From contig CAUYUJ010015504.1 of the NCBI GenBank assembly GCA_963575745.1, positions 42,411 through 106,410 of the forward strand: 64,000 bases of DNA, given 5' to 3'. The position numbers and the translations under genes were made by a program. The notes below the pieces were generated by a model that was not told the origin of the DNA, made no database searches, and worked only from the letters and a program-made list of their open reading frames with translations. The DNA comes from Prorocentrum cordatum. Taxonomy: Eukaryota > Sar > Dinophyceae > Prorocentrales > Prorocentraceae. Position 1 is the first letter of the stretch; each line of letters begins with the position of its first letter. This document shows positions 1 to 10,297 of the stretch, one piece after another.

Positions 1-345
1 TGGCAACGTTGACATCGGAGATGCACTGGCCCGTAGTAGTCCGGCTACTTTCGCCTGAGACCCTCGCACCTCTGAGTTGCGAGATGCCCTGAGCAGGCGG
101 TCGAGCCACTACCGCCTGAGATGCGCATGTGTATGGTTGCCCATAATTACATATAGGTGCGTGCACCAACAAACACCTGCGATTGACATGCGTATGTAGA
201 TACACATGTTATTGGAATATGTATACACACAAACAACAGTATACATGTGTGCTATACACATAGATATATGTGCAGAGCGTGCATGCGCGCGCGTGTATAC
301 ATGCATGCGCGTATGTACGCACGCACGCACCCCGCTTGCATGCGA
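1..345. other. Gene-free leader with alternating purine-pyrimidine stretch
   Basis: No coding signal was found here. From about 117 to 335 the sequence is rich in TG/CA and CG alternation (for example GCATGCGCGCGCGTGTATAC near 281-300), a composition known to favour Z-DNA. Short open frames through it have a Cys/His/Met-rich composition typical of TG/CA repeats and are not credible proteins. Confidence 0.5.
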
Positions 346-411
346 AACTCAGAGGACCACCCTGCGGGTGATAAGGAGGTGAAGGGGGGAGGGGGAAACA
401 ACGTCTCATTC

Positions 412-725
412 AATCGATTTCGCTATCGATCTCACAATCGATCACACAATCGATCTCGCTATCGATATCACTATCGGTCTCGCTATCGATCTCACTATCG
501 ATCTCACAATCGATGTCACAATCGATGTCACAATCGATCTCACATTCGGTCTCACATTCGGTCTCACTGTCGATCGCACTATCGATCCCACAGTCGATCT
601 CACAGTCGATCTCACATTCGGTCTCACATTCGGTCTCACTATCGATCCCACTATCGATCTCACAATCGATCTCACAGTCGATCTCACATTCGATCTCGCA
701 TTCGATTTCACTATCGGTCCCGACG
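412..725. repeat. 12-bp satellite, block 1
   Basis: Direct 12-bp tandem repeat of the type ATCGATCTCACA with variants (ATCGATGTCACA, TTCGGTCTCACA), about 26 units. All frames across it are low-complexity (Arg/Ser/His or Ile/Asp), so they are not genes. The preceding 60 bp (about 350-411) is conserved beside a reverse-complement copy of the same satellite at 5335-5410. Confidence 0.9.
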
Positions 726-1345
726 AGCAACATCGTCATCATCATCATCAGCATCATTACCATCGTCGGGACACCGTCATCATCACCATCATCAATCATC
801 ATCATTCTCACCGTCATAGCCATCATCATCGGGACGCCATAATCATCATCAACATCATCATCAGCACCATCATCATCGGGACAGCATCACCATCATCTCA
901 TCATTCTCATCATCACCATCGGGACACCATCATCATTATCGGCATCATCCTCATCAACGTCATCATCATCATCGGGACACCATCATCATCATCAACATCA
1001 TCATCACCAGCATCAACATCATCACCAAAAACATCGTTATCGGGGCACCATCATCATCAACATCATCAGCGTCATCATCACCAGCATCATCACCATCATC
1101 ACCATTATCATCATCTCATAATCGATCTGACTATCGATATCACAATCGATTTCACTATCGATCTCACAATCGATCTCACATTCGGTCTCACTATCGATAT
1201 CACAATCGACGTCATCATCATCATCATCATCATCATCAACACCAATACCATCATCATCATCATTGACATCATCAACATCATTCATCATCACCATCATCAT
1301 CACCACCATCATCATAATCATCATCATGGTCATCATCAACATCAT
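726..1345. repeat. ATC trinucleotide region with interspersed GGGACACC and a second 12-bp block
   Basis: Impure (ATC)n over about 600 bp, punctuated by the octamer GGGACACC roughly every 30-60 bp. A second short block of the 12-bp ATCGATCTCACA satellite lies at about 1118-1212. No gene. Confidence 0.85.
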
Positions 1346-1541
1346 CATCGGGACACCGACGGGGCACCGACGGGACACCGGCGGGACACCGCGCGCCACC
1401 GGCCGCCCGGAAGAGGCACATTTGGTCAGGCCGCGCCTCAGCCTTAAGGACACCGACGGGACACCAGCGGGACACCGGCGGGACACCGCGCGCCACCGGC
1501 CGCCCGGAAGAGACACATTTGGTCCGGCCGCGCCTCAGCCA
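1346..1541. repeat. GGGACACCGGC minisatellite with a 97-bp direct duplication
   Basis: The GGGACACC octamer of the preceding region becomes tandem here. The segment containing CGCGCCACCGGCCGCCCGG occurs twice, offset by 97 bp (near 1381 and 1478), with only small differences. Confidence 0.75.
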
Positions 1542-1673
1542 CAGGAGATTTTCTCTCGCCCGCCCACGCAGCTTCGCCTCGCCCGCACGCACGGCACGCA
1601 CGAACACGAAACCGAAATCGATTTCCCGGTAGGGGGGCTCTCCGTTCCACTTCGATCTCACCCCCTCACCTCC

Positions 1674-1701
1674 GATACACACACACACACACACACACAT
1701 C
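1674..1701. repeat. (AC)n microsatellite
   Basis: About 12 uninterrupted AC dinucleotides. Confidence 0.95.
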
Positions 1702-1739
1702 GGAGTAGGCCAGTGGAGGGCCCAGAATTGCTGCCTCTG

Positions 1740-2345
1740 GTTCGTATGGGGGGCCCGGAGGGCCTTGAGGGCTCCAAGAGGGTCCAGAAGGGGCCCCGGA
1801 CCCCCACCGAGGCTCCCAAGCTGGCCCAACAGGCGCCCAAAGCGCCCCAGGTTGTCTGGAAGGTGGCTGAAGAGCGCGTTGAGATGGCTTCTGGACGGGC
1901 CACGAGCGCTCGAAGACAGCCCAAGAGTGCCCCTAGACGGCCACAAAGGTATTCAAGACGGTCCAAGAGGCCGTCGAGAAGGCCCTCCAAGGGCAGACAT
2001 CAAGCATTTCCTACGGGAAAACGTATATTATTATTTTTTAGATTTGCTTTTCAGTCCTACGGCGGCCGCGACGGCCCCAGAGGCTCCCAAAATGAGCCCC
2101 AGACGGCCCAAGAGGCCCCCAAGAGGGCCCCCAGACGGCATGAAGAGAGCTTCAAGCAGCACAAGAGAGCCCCAACAAGGCCCAAGAGAGTACCCAGGAA
2201 CCCCCTCGGGGGCCACCGGAGGATCCCTACATGGTCGGAGAGGGCCCCCAGAGGGCCCCAGGTCCCCATGGAAGGCGAAGAGAGACCCGGAACGGCCGAA
2301 CTGGGCTCCCAGAGGGTCCCAAAAAAGGCCTACCAGGTCTCCGTG
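1740..2345. repeat. Degenerate CCCAAGAGG-type repeat
   Basis: Highly diverged short repeats built on CCCAAGAGGCCCC and GTCCAAGAGG, interrupted by an AT-rich patch at about 2020-2060. Several frames are open by chance because the repeat lacks stop codons. The same repeat type recurs at 15300-15460, 18830-19240, 42420-42520, 52020-52130 and 52640-52850, often in the opposite orientation. Confidence 0.6.
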
Positions 2346-3540
2346 AAGACGGTCCAGGAGGACGCTGAGAAGGCTCCCGGGTGCAAAGAACAAGCATTTC
2401 CCTGGGGCGGTCGAACGGACTCCCGCCATGAAGCAGCGCCCGAGGTCCGATTCGATTCGCTGTGAGTCGCCGGCATCGGCCCCAGCCAGCACCGGCTGGG
2501 GCCTGGCGCGGCGATCCGAGTCCGATCCGGTTCGGGACGAGTCAGGTCCGGTCCGGTTTCGTGGTCTGGTCCCGTCCGGCTTCGCTGCTCGATCCAGCTC
2601 AGGCCCGCCTCGTGGCGCGGCCTGCTCGGCACCGCATCTCCCGCAGGCCCGGATCGGACGGCAGCAAGGACGACCCAGAGGTGACGGTCATCGATCTGGA
2701 GGTTGACATATTTCAAGTGGTCGGGGCGCTCGTGGCCTGCGCCCTAGCGAGCCCCGTCGCCTCGTCCACGTCATGATGCCGACTCCGGGCAAGAGGGAGG
2801 GAAGGATCGAAGGAAGGAGGGAAGGGTGGGAAGGAGAGGAGAGGCTGCATAGACGAAGAGGGAGGACGGGAGGAAGGCAAGGAGAGGGAGGGGAGAGAGT
2901 CGTATTCCCAGGTACCTCCCACAGTGCTGGTGGCGAGCGCTTACTCTGGGCCGTGTTTGGCCTCTCTCTGCTGCCATTTTGTTTGCCTGTCTGTGTCCGC
3001 AGCGCTCGCCGCCTAGCCTAACTTGTTTGCTTCTTCGCCTAAGTCGGCGATTGGTTTCTTTGGCATTAACGCCACAAGCCCGCGCTTCAGGTCCGAACAG
3101 CGTCGAAAGGGAGAGCGTCGTAGAGGGAAGGTTGCATCGACATACCTGCTTGGAGTTCCGGAAGTGTATGCCCATGCCGCTGACGGCTGCTCCTGGAGAT
3201 CGAGATATGGGATCGATGATTGCAGGATCGGTGTGCCCCGAAATCGATGCCCCGTCGGATCTGCGAAGCATGCCTACGATGCTCCGTAGAGCTGCTGACT
3301 GCTCCACGTTTTTGTTTTTGTTGCTCGTGGGTTCGACGAGACAAGAAAGTCTGGGAGTCACGAAGCTGCAGGCGACCCCTCGACTCGAAGAGAGGGAGGG
3401 CCACCGGCTCAGCGGCGCGAGCGCTTGCCCGACACCGGAGAGAGAAGGGCGAGAGGGCGGCCGGGGGGGGCGCGGCACGGAGCGCCTGCGGAGCGGGACG
3501 CGGGGAGCCGGGAGGAGGGTCGGAAAGGAGGAGCGGAATA
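2346..3540. other. Gene-free GC-rich interval
   Basis: Contains GGTCCGGTTCGGG-like short repeats (2510-2570) and a purine-rich GGGAGGAAGG stretch (2785-2910). I find no conserved protein motif in any frame. Confidence 0.45.
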
Positions 3541-3550
3541 CAGCGGGGGC

Positions 3551-3725
3551 CTTCTTCTTCTTCCTCCTCCTCCTCCTCCTCGTCCCCCTCCTCCTCCTCC
3601 TCCTCTCCTCCTCCTCCTCCTCCTCCTCCTCCTCCTCCTCCTCCTCCTCCTCCTCCTCCTCCTCCTCCTCCTCCTCCCCCATCTCCTCCTCCTCCTCCAT
3701 CTCCTCCTCCTCCTCCTCCTCGCCC
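3551..3725. repeat. (CCT)n tract
   Basis: About 170 bp of nearly pure CCT on the plus strand. The long Ser, Pro, Leu, Glu, Gly and Arg homopolymer frames through it are artefacts. Confidence 0.95.
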
Positions 3726-3765
3726 TCCCCTCCTCGGGTCGCCTACGGCCCCAGGGGAAACCGTC

Positions 3766-3965
3766 CAAGTGGGGCCCATGCCGAGAAACAATCTTGCTTG
3801 CCTCCAGGGTGCCCTGGTTTCTTGGGTTTCGATGGTTCTTCGATGGGAAACGCGACGTTCCGACGCCCAGAATCGAGGGACGTCCTGGGGTCTCAGGGTC
3901 TGGTGTCTTGTGGGAGGTTGTTGTGGACTGGCCTCCACTGTAAGCACAAACCTTCGGAGGTCCTC
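3766..3965 (+). repeat. Dispersed repeat RA, copy 1 (diverged)
   Basis: Resembles 16757-16935 and 19257-19435. Shared landmarks are GGCCCATGCC near its start, TGCCTCCAGGGTGCCCTGG, TTTCTTGGGTTT and GGGGTCTCAGG. This copy stops matching at about 3960, before the distal half that copies 2 and 3 share. Confidence 0.7.
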
Positions 3966-4014
3966 GCGGACGGCTTGCATCGCCCCCAGCACTCTCCGCG
4001 CGGCCTGCTTGCAT

Positions 4015-4140
4015 CTGCCGCGCCATCCCCTTCGCCCCGGCGCCTACCGCCAGCCAGCGGCCTTCGTCCCCCCTTTTCTGCTGGCCGGAGCTGGAGCTGG
4101 GCCACCTCAGCCCCCCAGCCCGCTCCAAGTTGGGATTAGC
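4015..4140 (+). repeat. Dispersed repeat RB, plus-oriented copy
   Basis: About 125 bp matching the reverse complement of 5835-5965. The clearest shared block is TTCTGCTGGCCGGAGCTG, followed by TCAGCCCCCCAGCC. Several internal GAGCTGG/CCAGCTC elements are self-complementary. Confidence 0.75.
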
Positions 4141-5040
4141 TGAGCAACAAAACTGCAGAATTGTACTTCTAGACGCTTCGCGTAATCCCACCAGCCCGCG
4201 GGCGCCTGGCTTGAGGTATTATCAGCCTTCAGCTGCCTGCTGCGCCGCCCCTCCTCAGTCCCTGGCGCCCGGTGGTATCCGTGCTGGCTTCTTCGAGCCT
4301 GGTGTGGCACCCTGGCGTCCCGGTGACCCGCACGTCGACCAGCCCCAGCTTGCGTGTTCCTGGCCTCTGGTCCTCAGACACCGCCACAGCCTGGCCGTGT
4401 TTGCAGCTGCCGCTTGCAATGGTGGGATGCGCCTCCACGTGGATTGATCAGGAGTGGTTTAGCCTTCTTGTTCAGCCATCTGAGGTTGCCACTGATGGCA
4501 TGCGACACAGGTACTCTGGACTGCTTGCGCAGCCCCGCGTTTTGCCACGCTCGGTGGCACGATTACCTCTGGCGCCTGGCGCGACAGGGTACAATTCGTT
4601 CGTCTTCCTGGTGGTCTCGCCTCTGGGGTGGTTGCTCTTCGGCCGCCTGGCACACCTGGCAGCTCCTGCAGCCCGCCTTCAGCCCCCGGCGCCGCTCAGC
4701 GTCCTTCCGCGGCAGCTCTGGCAGCCGTGACTGCGCTCACTGGATAATTAGGCTTCCTTCGCCCGTAGCCCGGGACGTCGTCTGACGCCGCCTGCGCCTT
4801 CGCTTGCGGCCGCGACCCAAAAAAGTAATCCCACCAGCCCATCCGGAAACGATGCTCAGGCGAGTTGCCTTGATCAGGGATGTGGAGACGCACGCAGTGG
4901 AACAGAGGGCGGGGGAAGCCGCTGTGGCCCAAGAGGGGGGGGAATGGAGGAGTAATCGGAGCAGGAGGAGGGGAAGTAACCTTAGGAGGTCGTTGGTTGT
5001 GCATCCCCCACCCCCGCTTCTCTCGGCGGGGAACAAACTC
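4141..5040. other. Gene-free interval
   Basis: CTGG/GCCTGG-rich DNA. The 15-mer GTAATCCCACCAGCC occurs twice (near 4184 and 4826). No frame shows a recognisable domain. Confidence 0.4.
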
Positions 5041-5332
5041 GCCCTTCCTCCTCATGCCCCTCCTCCTTTTCCTCCTTTTCCTCCTCCTCCTCGTCCTCCT
5101 CCTTCTCCTTCTCTTCCTCCTCCCCATCCTCCTCTTCCTCCTCTTCATCCGACTTCTCCTAAGAGACTCCGCAAAGGCACCCAAAGAGGCCTTTGGCCTG
5201 TCTGATCGCCTTCATATTCCTCCTACTCTTCCTCATCCGCCCATCATTCCTCCCCCTTCTTCCCTCCAGCCCCCTCCCTCCTCTTCCCCCTCCTCCGACT
5301 CCTCTTCCATCCTCCGCCTCTCGGGGTATGAC
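5041..5332. repeat. Impure pyrimidine CCT/CTT tract
   Basis: Long C/T-rich strand (CCTCCTTTTCCTCC and similar), interrupted around 5160-5215. No gene. Confidence 0.7.
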
Positions 5333-5480
5333 GGATTTTGAGATCGATTGTGAGATCGATAGTGAGATCTGTTGCGAGATCGAGCGTTTGATCGACGTGA
5401 AATCGATTGAATGAGACGTTGGTTCCCCCTCCCCCCCGAACGTCCATGTCACCCGAAGGGTGGTCGTATGGGTATGGTTT
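5333..5480 (-). repeat. 12-bp satellite element, reverse-oriented copy
   Basis: Seven or eight units of the 12-bp satellite read here as GAGATCGATTGTGAGATCG. They are followed by a unique flank containing CAATGAGACGTT that is the reverse complement of the flank at about 350-411. The conserved satellite-plus-flank arrangement shows that both belong to one dispersed element. Confidence 0.75.
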
Positions 5481-5834
5481 ATTGGCAGGGATTCTGGGGG
5501 GGAGGCTGTCGGTCGCCAGGGTGGGCGGGAGTTTCGTATTGAGGAACAGTGAGGAGCTCCTCCCCACAGAGGAACGATGGGGGGTTGGAAGAGGAACTAA
5601 ACCGCCTACACTCAGGGGCAGAAAAAAACACCCCTACCCTGGTTTACGAGGCGCTGTGCGCTGAAACTCCTGTGGGCTGACAGGGTAAACCCTGCGTGAT
5701 GTGCCGCGTCCTGGCGGCTCTAGGCTTTGGGGGTTCCCAGGAGGTTTTCAGACCACGCATTTGTAACCCAGGGTAGGGTCGTTTTCTCATCCCTCAATAC
5801 ACCCTTAAGGGCTAGTTGGACGTAGTTCAGCCGT
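5481..5834. other. Gene-free interval
   Basis: No gene seen. CTGGTTTACGAGG and CAGGGTAAACCC (5638-5690) are partly self-complementary. Confidence 0.35.
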
Positions 5835-5965
5835 TTTTGCCTATCTGGTCCCAGCTTGAGCTGGCTGGGGGGCTGAAGCGGCCTAGCATCAGCTCCGGCC
5901 AGCAGAAAGGGAGAGGAAGGCCACCTGGCTGGCGCGGGGCGCGGGGGCGAGGGGGCTGGGGCGGC
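5835..5965 (-). repeat. Dispersed repeat RB, minus-oriented copy
   Basis: Reverse-complement partner of 4015-4140. Together they form a long inverted pair about 1.7 kb apart. Confidence 0.75.
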
Positions 5966-6290
5966 AGATGGGGTTCGTCGCTGCGCGCCCCGCCCCGCCA
6001 CCATGGGGGTTCTGTCGCGGACGCGACAGCGCCCCATGCTGCACCACAGCTTTGGCATTCCTTGGTGGCGCGCCGGTCCGCTCCTCTCCCCATCCACTGT
6101 CCTCTCCCTTGCCCCCTCCCCCGCCACCCTCCAGCTGCTTTTGCCCCTGTCCGCTTCCTCTGCTCCCTCTCCTGTTCCCTCCTCATCCTCCTCCTTTTTC
6201 CCTTTTGCTTATACGTAACTTTTCCCTGCCGCACCCCGAGGCAAGTTTTTAGGGTGGGGGACATAACAGTTGGCAACAGTTTCACAGATG

Positions 6291-6660
6291 GAGGGCGGGT
6301 GGTTTTCAAAATGTGGCTCTCGCCCTAGCGCCACGCACATTCGTCGTACAAGTTTGCAAGAGCATCGCGGCTTGAGGGCGGGTGGTTTTCAAAATCTGGC
6401 TCTTGGCCTAGCGCCGCGCACATTCGTTTAAAACAACATGCAAGAGCTTCGCGGATTGAGGGCGGGTCGTTATCAAAATGTGGCTCTCGCCCTAGCGCCG
6501 TGCACATTTGGTTTTTAAATGACAAGAGTTTCACGGATTGAGGGCGGGTCGTTTTCAAAATGTGGTTCTCGCCTTAGCGCTGCGCGCATTCGTAAATGTG
6601 GTTCTCGCCTTAGCGCCGCGCACATTCGTTTTAAACAGTTGCAAGAGTTCCACGGATTCC
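6291..6660. repeat. 83-bp tandem repeat, about 4.5 units
   Basis: Successive units begin with GAGGGCGGGT at 6291, 6374, 6458 and 6540 (spacings 83, 84, 82). Each contains TTTTCAAAATGTGGCTCTCG, GCGCCGCGCACATTCGT and GCAAGAGTTTCGCGGATT. The last unit carries an internal partial duplication. A diverged relative appears near 20160-20260. Confidence 0.9.
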
Positions 6661-6978
6661 CACGATCGACGTACCAGAAATTGCGTTCTGGAAGGAGTCA
6701 TGATCAGGAGGGTGCAACAGTTATGATGATTCGCGGTGTTGAAGTCCCAGGAATGGCGTTTTGGCACGACTCAGGGTCATCAAGACGCAACAGTCAGGTT
6801 GATCCGTAGTGTTGGAACCCCGAGTACAATGTTTTGGCATGCTTCATGGTCTTCAAACGGTTGTCTTCCAACGAGGCAGGTCCCTCTGTGGAAACGAACC
6901 GTTGCAGGGGCCTGTGAAGAGGGAGTTTGGGGGGAGGGTGCATTCCAACATCGTTGGCGACTCTCAGGTTTACACTGG

Positions 6979-7084
6979 TCCTCCTCCTCCTCCTCCTTCT
7001 CCTCCTCCTCCTCCTCCTCCTCCCCCTCCTCCTCCTCCTCCTTCTCCTCCTCCCCCTCCTCCTCCTCCTCCTCCTCCTCCTCCG
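6979..7084. repeat. (CCT)n tract immediately upstream of LINE-A
   Basis: About 105 bp of CCT with rare interruptions. It abuts the 5' side of LINE-A. Confidence 0.95.
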
Positions 7085-7176
7085 GTTGATTGAGAGGGGC
7101 TGCGGCACATCCATTCTTTCTCAGTGCTTCTCCACAAGAAATCGGGGGGGCCCATGATTATTCCTGCTCGGGCAAG

Positions 7177-9351
7177 ATGAGCGCTCCTTCTCGCCCCTAC
7201 GCCAATGCCGCGCAGGTGATCAGCTACAACCCTCTCTCCACCCTCAACTGCGGCAGGCTCGACGACATCTTCAGTGAGTTCAAGCACAAGGCGGTCATCG
7301 GGTTGCAAGGTACCAGACTGCCAGGACATGATCTTGCTATCGAACAGCGAAGTATTGGAAATCATATATTATATTCTGCTGGATATGGGCGGCGTTCTAA
7401 CAAGCATGCAGGCGTGGCAATTGGACTTCATCGGCGTCTGTTTCGTGACACCTCTATCAAGGAGATCAAGGTGCCCAAGGACCCGAGCTTGCAAGGGCGT
7501 GGCATCCTTATACGCACCCGCACTGACAACATGGATGTTGCATGGATATCTTTGTACTTTCCTCCTGAGAACGTTGGCAACCACAAGCCTAGGTCCCCGT
7601 TCCAGAAGCTTCTTTCGTGGACTTCACAGGTTCTTGCTGGACTACCCGCACGCGTTTTACCAATAGTGATGATGGACGGTAATGGCAGAGTTGGCATGCT
7701 TGCTGGACCTCAGGGCGTACCCTGTCCAGATGATTGTTTCGCGATTGGCCCACACTTCAGAGAACCCACCAACACGAACGGCAGCTACTTGAGGCAATTC
7801 TGGCTCGACTTTCACTTGTGTGCGGTGAATACATACTTTCCTCACGGAGCTGGACCTACTCATTATAACTTAGGCATGAACACCCAGCACAGGATCGACT
7901 ACATATGCGTACCTTATGGATTTCTGACATCTGGAGCTATACATTCGGCATTCGTTCTTGAGCGTGCTGGCGATCGACTTCAACTCATACAAAGCATTCG
8001 CAGAGCTGATCACCGACCCGTTCAGATAAATCTTGATATTCAACTGCAGTACGATGGCAACAAGCAGACTATGAAATGGAATCGAGAAGGTATGATGCAG
8101 GAAATGCTACATGGTGGACTTCGAGATTTGATATACACCGACATCACCCAGTGGTGCCAGGACAGCGAGCAGCAGTGGCAGCAGATCTTGGACACAGGCT
8201 CGGTTACACAATCATGGCAGTTTCTCGTGGACGGATTGCAGCCCATCGCTCAGAAGCACTTCGCACCACACCCTGACACGAACCTTCGGGACAAATCGAA
8301 GCAAAAGATTCAACTTCTTCGAGAACGGCGCGATCTTCGACAAGCGGTGGCCCAGCAATGGACACATGACGGCCTGGGACCTCTGAGATATATCTTTCGC
8401 ATTCTTGGCATTGGATCGAGCATGCACTCTTTGCGAGATCTACTACACGGATGGCGAGTTGCTGTGTGTCTTGGCAAGGCGAGTAGAAAGGTCACCTCAC
8501 ATATCAAGCAAGCGCAGATTGATCGACAGCTGGCACTGATGGAGGCATGTACGCAGGCATGGAATGATAAGCGCCATGCGGAGGCGCACCAACTCGCACG
8601 AATGATTACAGGAAAAAGACTTGGACCCAAACGACGACGGTGCGGACGACCTATTACGTTGCGACTTACCCGAGATGAAGCTGAACAACGTTTCTCGAAA
8701 GCAGGAGCTCTTAAAGGATGGGGTGCTCGCAGGATCACGGACGCCATGCTCTTCACTCAGGCACAACAGTCTTGTCACCCCCCTACTCCAGACGCACGGC
8801 CACAGGCTGAACGCGATCTTCTTCGTACCATTCGAGCTCTTGGCAAGGCAAAAAATCGACGGGCGGCTCCGGAATGGGATTTACCTTCTGAGATAAGGCG
8901 TATCTTTCTTTCTCCACCTTGTGGCACGGTGGTACAGCATGGCATTGGATTGGACACTCCCACAGAGCAGCTGCAGTGTATTTATGATCGGCTTTTGGTG
9001 TTTCATCAGGAGGTTCGCGCGAACAACAAGGCTCCACAGCAGTGGCATCGAGATAAGTGTTTTGGAATCCCCAAGGACTTAGACGACACGCGATGGGTAC
9101 ATGGATATGGTGCTTACAGTAACTCTTTCTATCGCGGCCTCTTTCGTAACCAACCCGCAGACATACTCTATCCTCACGCGTATCATGTTCCTGGAAGGAG
9201 GTGCGAGGGTGCAATCGCGGCTACCACGGTCATGATGGATCGACTTCGGAAGGCTCGGAAATCTCACATCGCTCTCAACTTCGACGCGGTCAACGCTTTC
9301 AATTGCGTGAAGCAGGATATCATCATCCCCCCCCACCGCCTCCGAGAGTGA
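7177..9351 (+). pseudogene. LINE-A ORF, first part: endonuclease and N-terminal RT
   Basis: The Met at 7177 follows upstream frame without motifs and directly precedes the endonuclease start (ISYNPLSTLNCGRLDD). The exonuclease-endonuclease-phosphatase fold is visible as GLQGTR (7300-7317), GVAIGLHRR, YFPPENVG, MMDGNGRVGM (about 7669), RIDYICVP and RADHRPVQ (about 8000). The usual catalytic Glu of the LQET motif is Gly here, so the nuclease is probably dead. The Asp/Asn of DGNG and the His of ADH are kept. RT begins near residue 640 and motif A is FDAVNAFNCV (9280-9309). The frame ends just after this in a C-rich run (CATCATCCCCCCCCACC), a plausible slippage site. Confidence 0.8.
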
Positions 9352-9400
9352 CGCGAAGCTTTTTGATGATCGCGTTGGTGGATGCGTTACGTAGCATGAC

Positions 9401-10226
9401 GCTCTAGATGGCAGGGTCAACTTTCACCACGGCGAAGGCGTTACACAAGGGAGTTCGCTCGGCACTGGTCTTTTTGAGAAAGCGCATGGCGCATCGGTCG
9501 ACGACTGGCGAGCTGACACAACAGATCCACAGTTGCAGGTCCCCTCGGTAGTTCGTGACAATATCGTTGATTGCTCGATCTTTAGATTCGTGGACGACGT
9601 CAGGCGCCTACTGCGCGTTCAAGGATTTGCACAGATGAGGGACTCTACTTCACGATGCATCGATTCTCTGTCGCAACACCTCCTGGAGATAGGTTGCGCG
9701 CAGAATGAGAAGAAGCTGGAGGCCACCGCCTTCTTCATGGGTAAGCTATCTGGCAATCTACAGCGACGTGCCTATGCAGATCCATGGATGCCTGGACGTG
9801 TGATGCGAGAGGCTCGATATCTTGGCCCCATGCTTCACTATCGCGGATACACGGGTGTGGAACTTAATCGACGGATTCAGGCGTGCAAGAAGAACTGGTA
9901 CATGTTTCACAGGTTCTGGTTCAGCAGCGTCTGCCGAGACTTCAAGATCATCTTGTTTCGCATGATGTGTATGGCTTGTCTCATGTCTGGTGTCTTGGGG
10001 CTGCCTTTCACCAAAGAGGACGAGGCCAAGCCCGACAGAACTCAGATATGGTATTGTCGTAAATTGATGCAGGGCGCGGCGACGAATACCACCCTCCTTC
10101 CCGACGGCACCGAGAAGAAGACTAGCCTCGCTTCTGCACGAGTTTTGCAGCTGCTCCGATTAGCACCCGTCTCGTTGGAGCTCAGGATTCAGAGATTGAG
10201 GTGGTACCAGGCAATGTTCAGGGCCC

Positions 10227-10230
<4 letters not shown>
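9401..10230 (+). pseudogene. LINE-A ORF, second part: RT motifs B to E
   Basis: This frame resumes RT homology after the break. GVTQGSSLGTGLF (about 9437-9475) corresponds to motif B. FRFVDDVRRLL (about 9580-9610) is motif C, the FxDD catalytic pair. NEKKLEATAFF and RYLGPMLHYRG correspond to the following RT motifs. A TAG precedes it at about 9392, so reading-frame continuity is lost on both sides. The frame runs without a stop to 12085, but beyond 11000 the peptide is low-complexity. Confidence 0.8.

Positions 10231-10296
<66 letters not shown>
10231..10296 (+). repeat. A66 homopolymer inside the LINE-A reading frame
   Basis: Sixty-six consecutive A residues, equal to 22 codons, so the downstream finger region stays in the RT frame. 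RT-linked sequence (RLRWYQAMFRAPA) precedes it and NEQLLTILLAPQ follows. It therefore interrupts the protein rather than marking its 3' end. Confidence 0.95.

Positions 10297-10297
<1 letters not shown>

Noticed and set aside
247-842. Arg/Ser/His- and Asp/Glu/Ile-rich frames over the 12-bp satellite
   Set aside because: Direct translation of a 12-bp tandem repeat, open in several frames on both strands.
3409-4191. Long Ser-, Pro-, Leu-, Gly-, Arg- and Glu-rich open frames over CCT/GGA tracts (also at 6.8-7.3, 12.5-13.9, 16.3-16.8, 18.2-19.1, 20.7-23.2 kb)
   Set aside because: They are homopolymer translations of trinucleotide repeats and the flanks show no domains.
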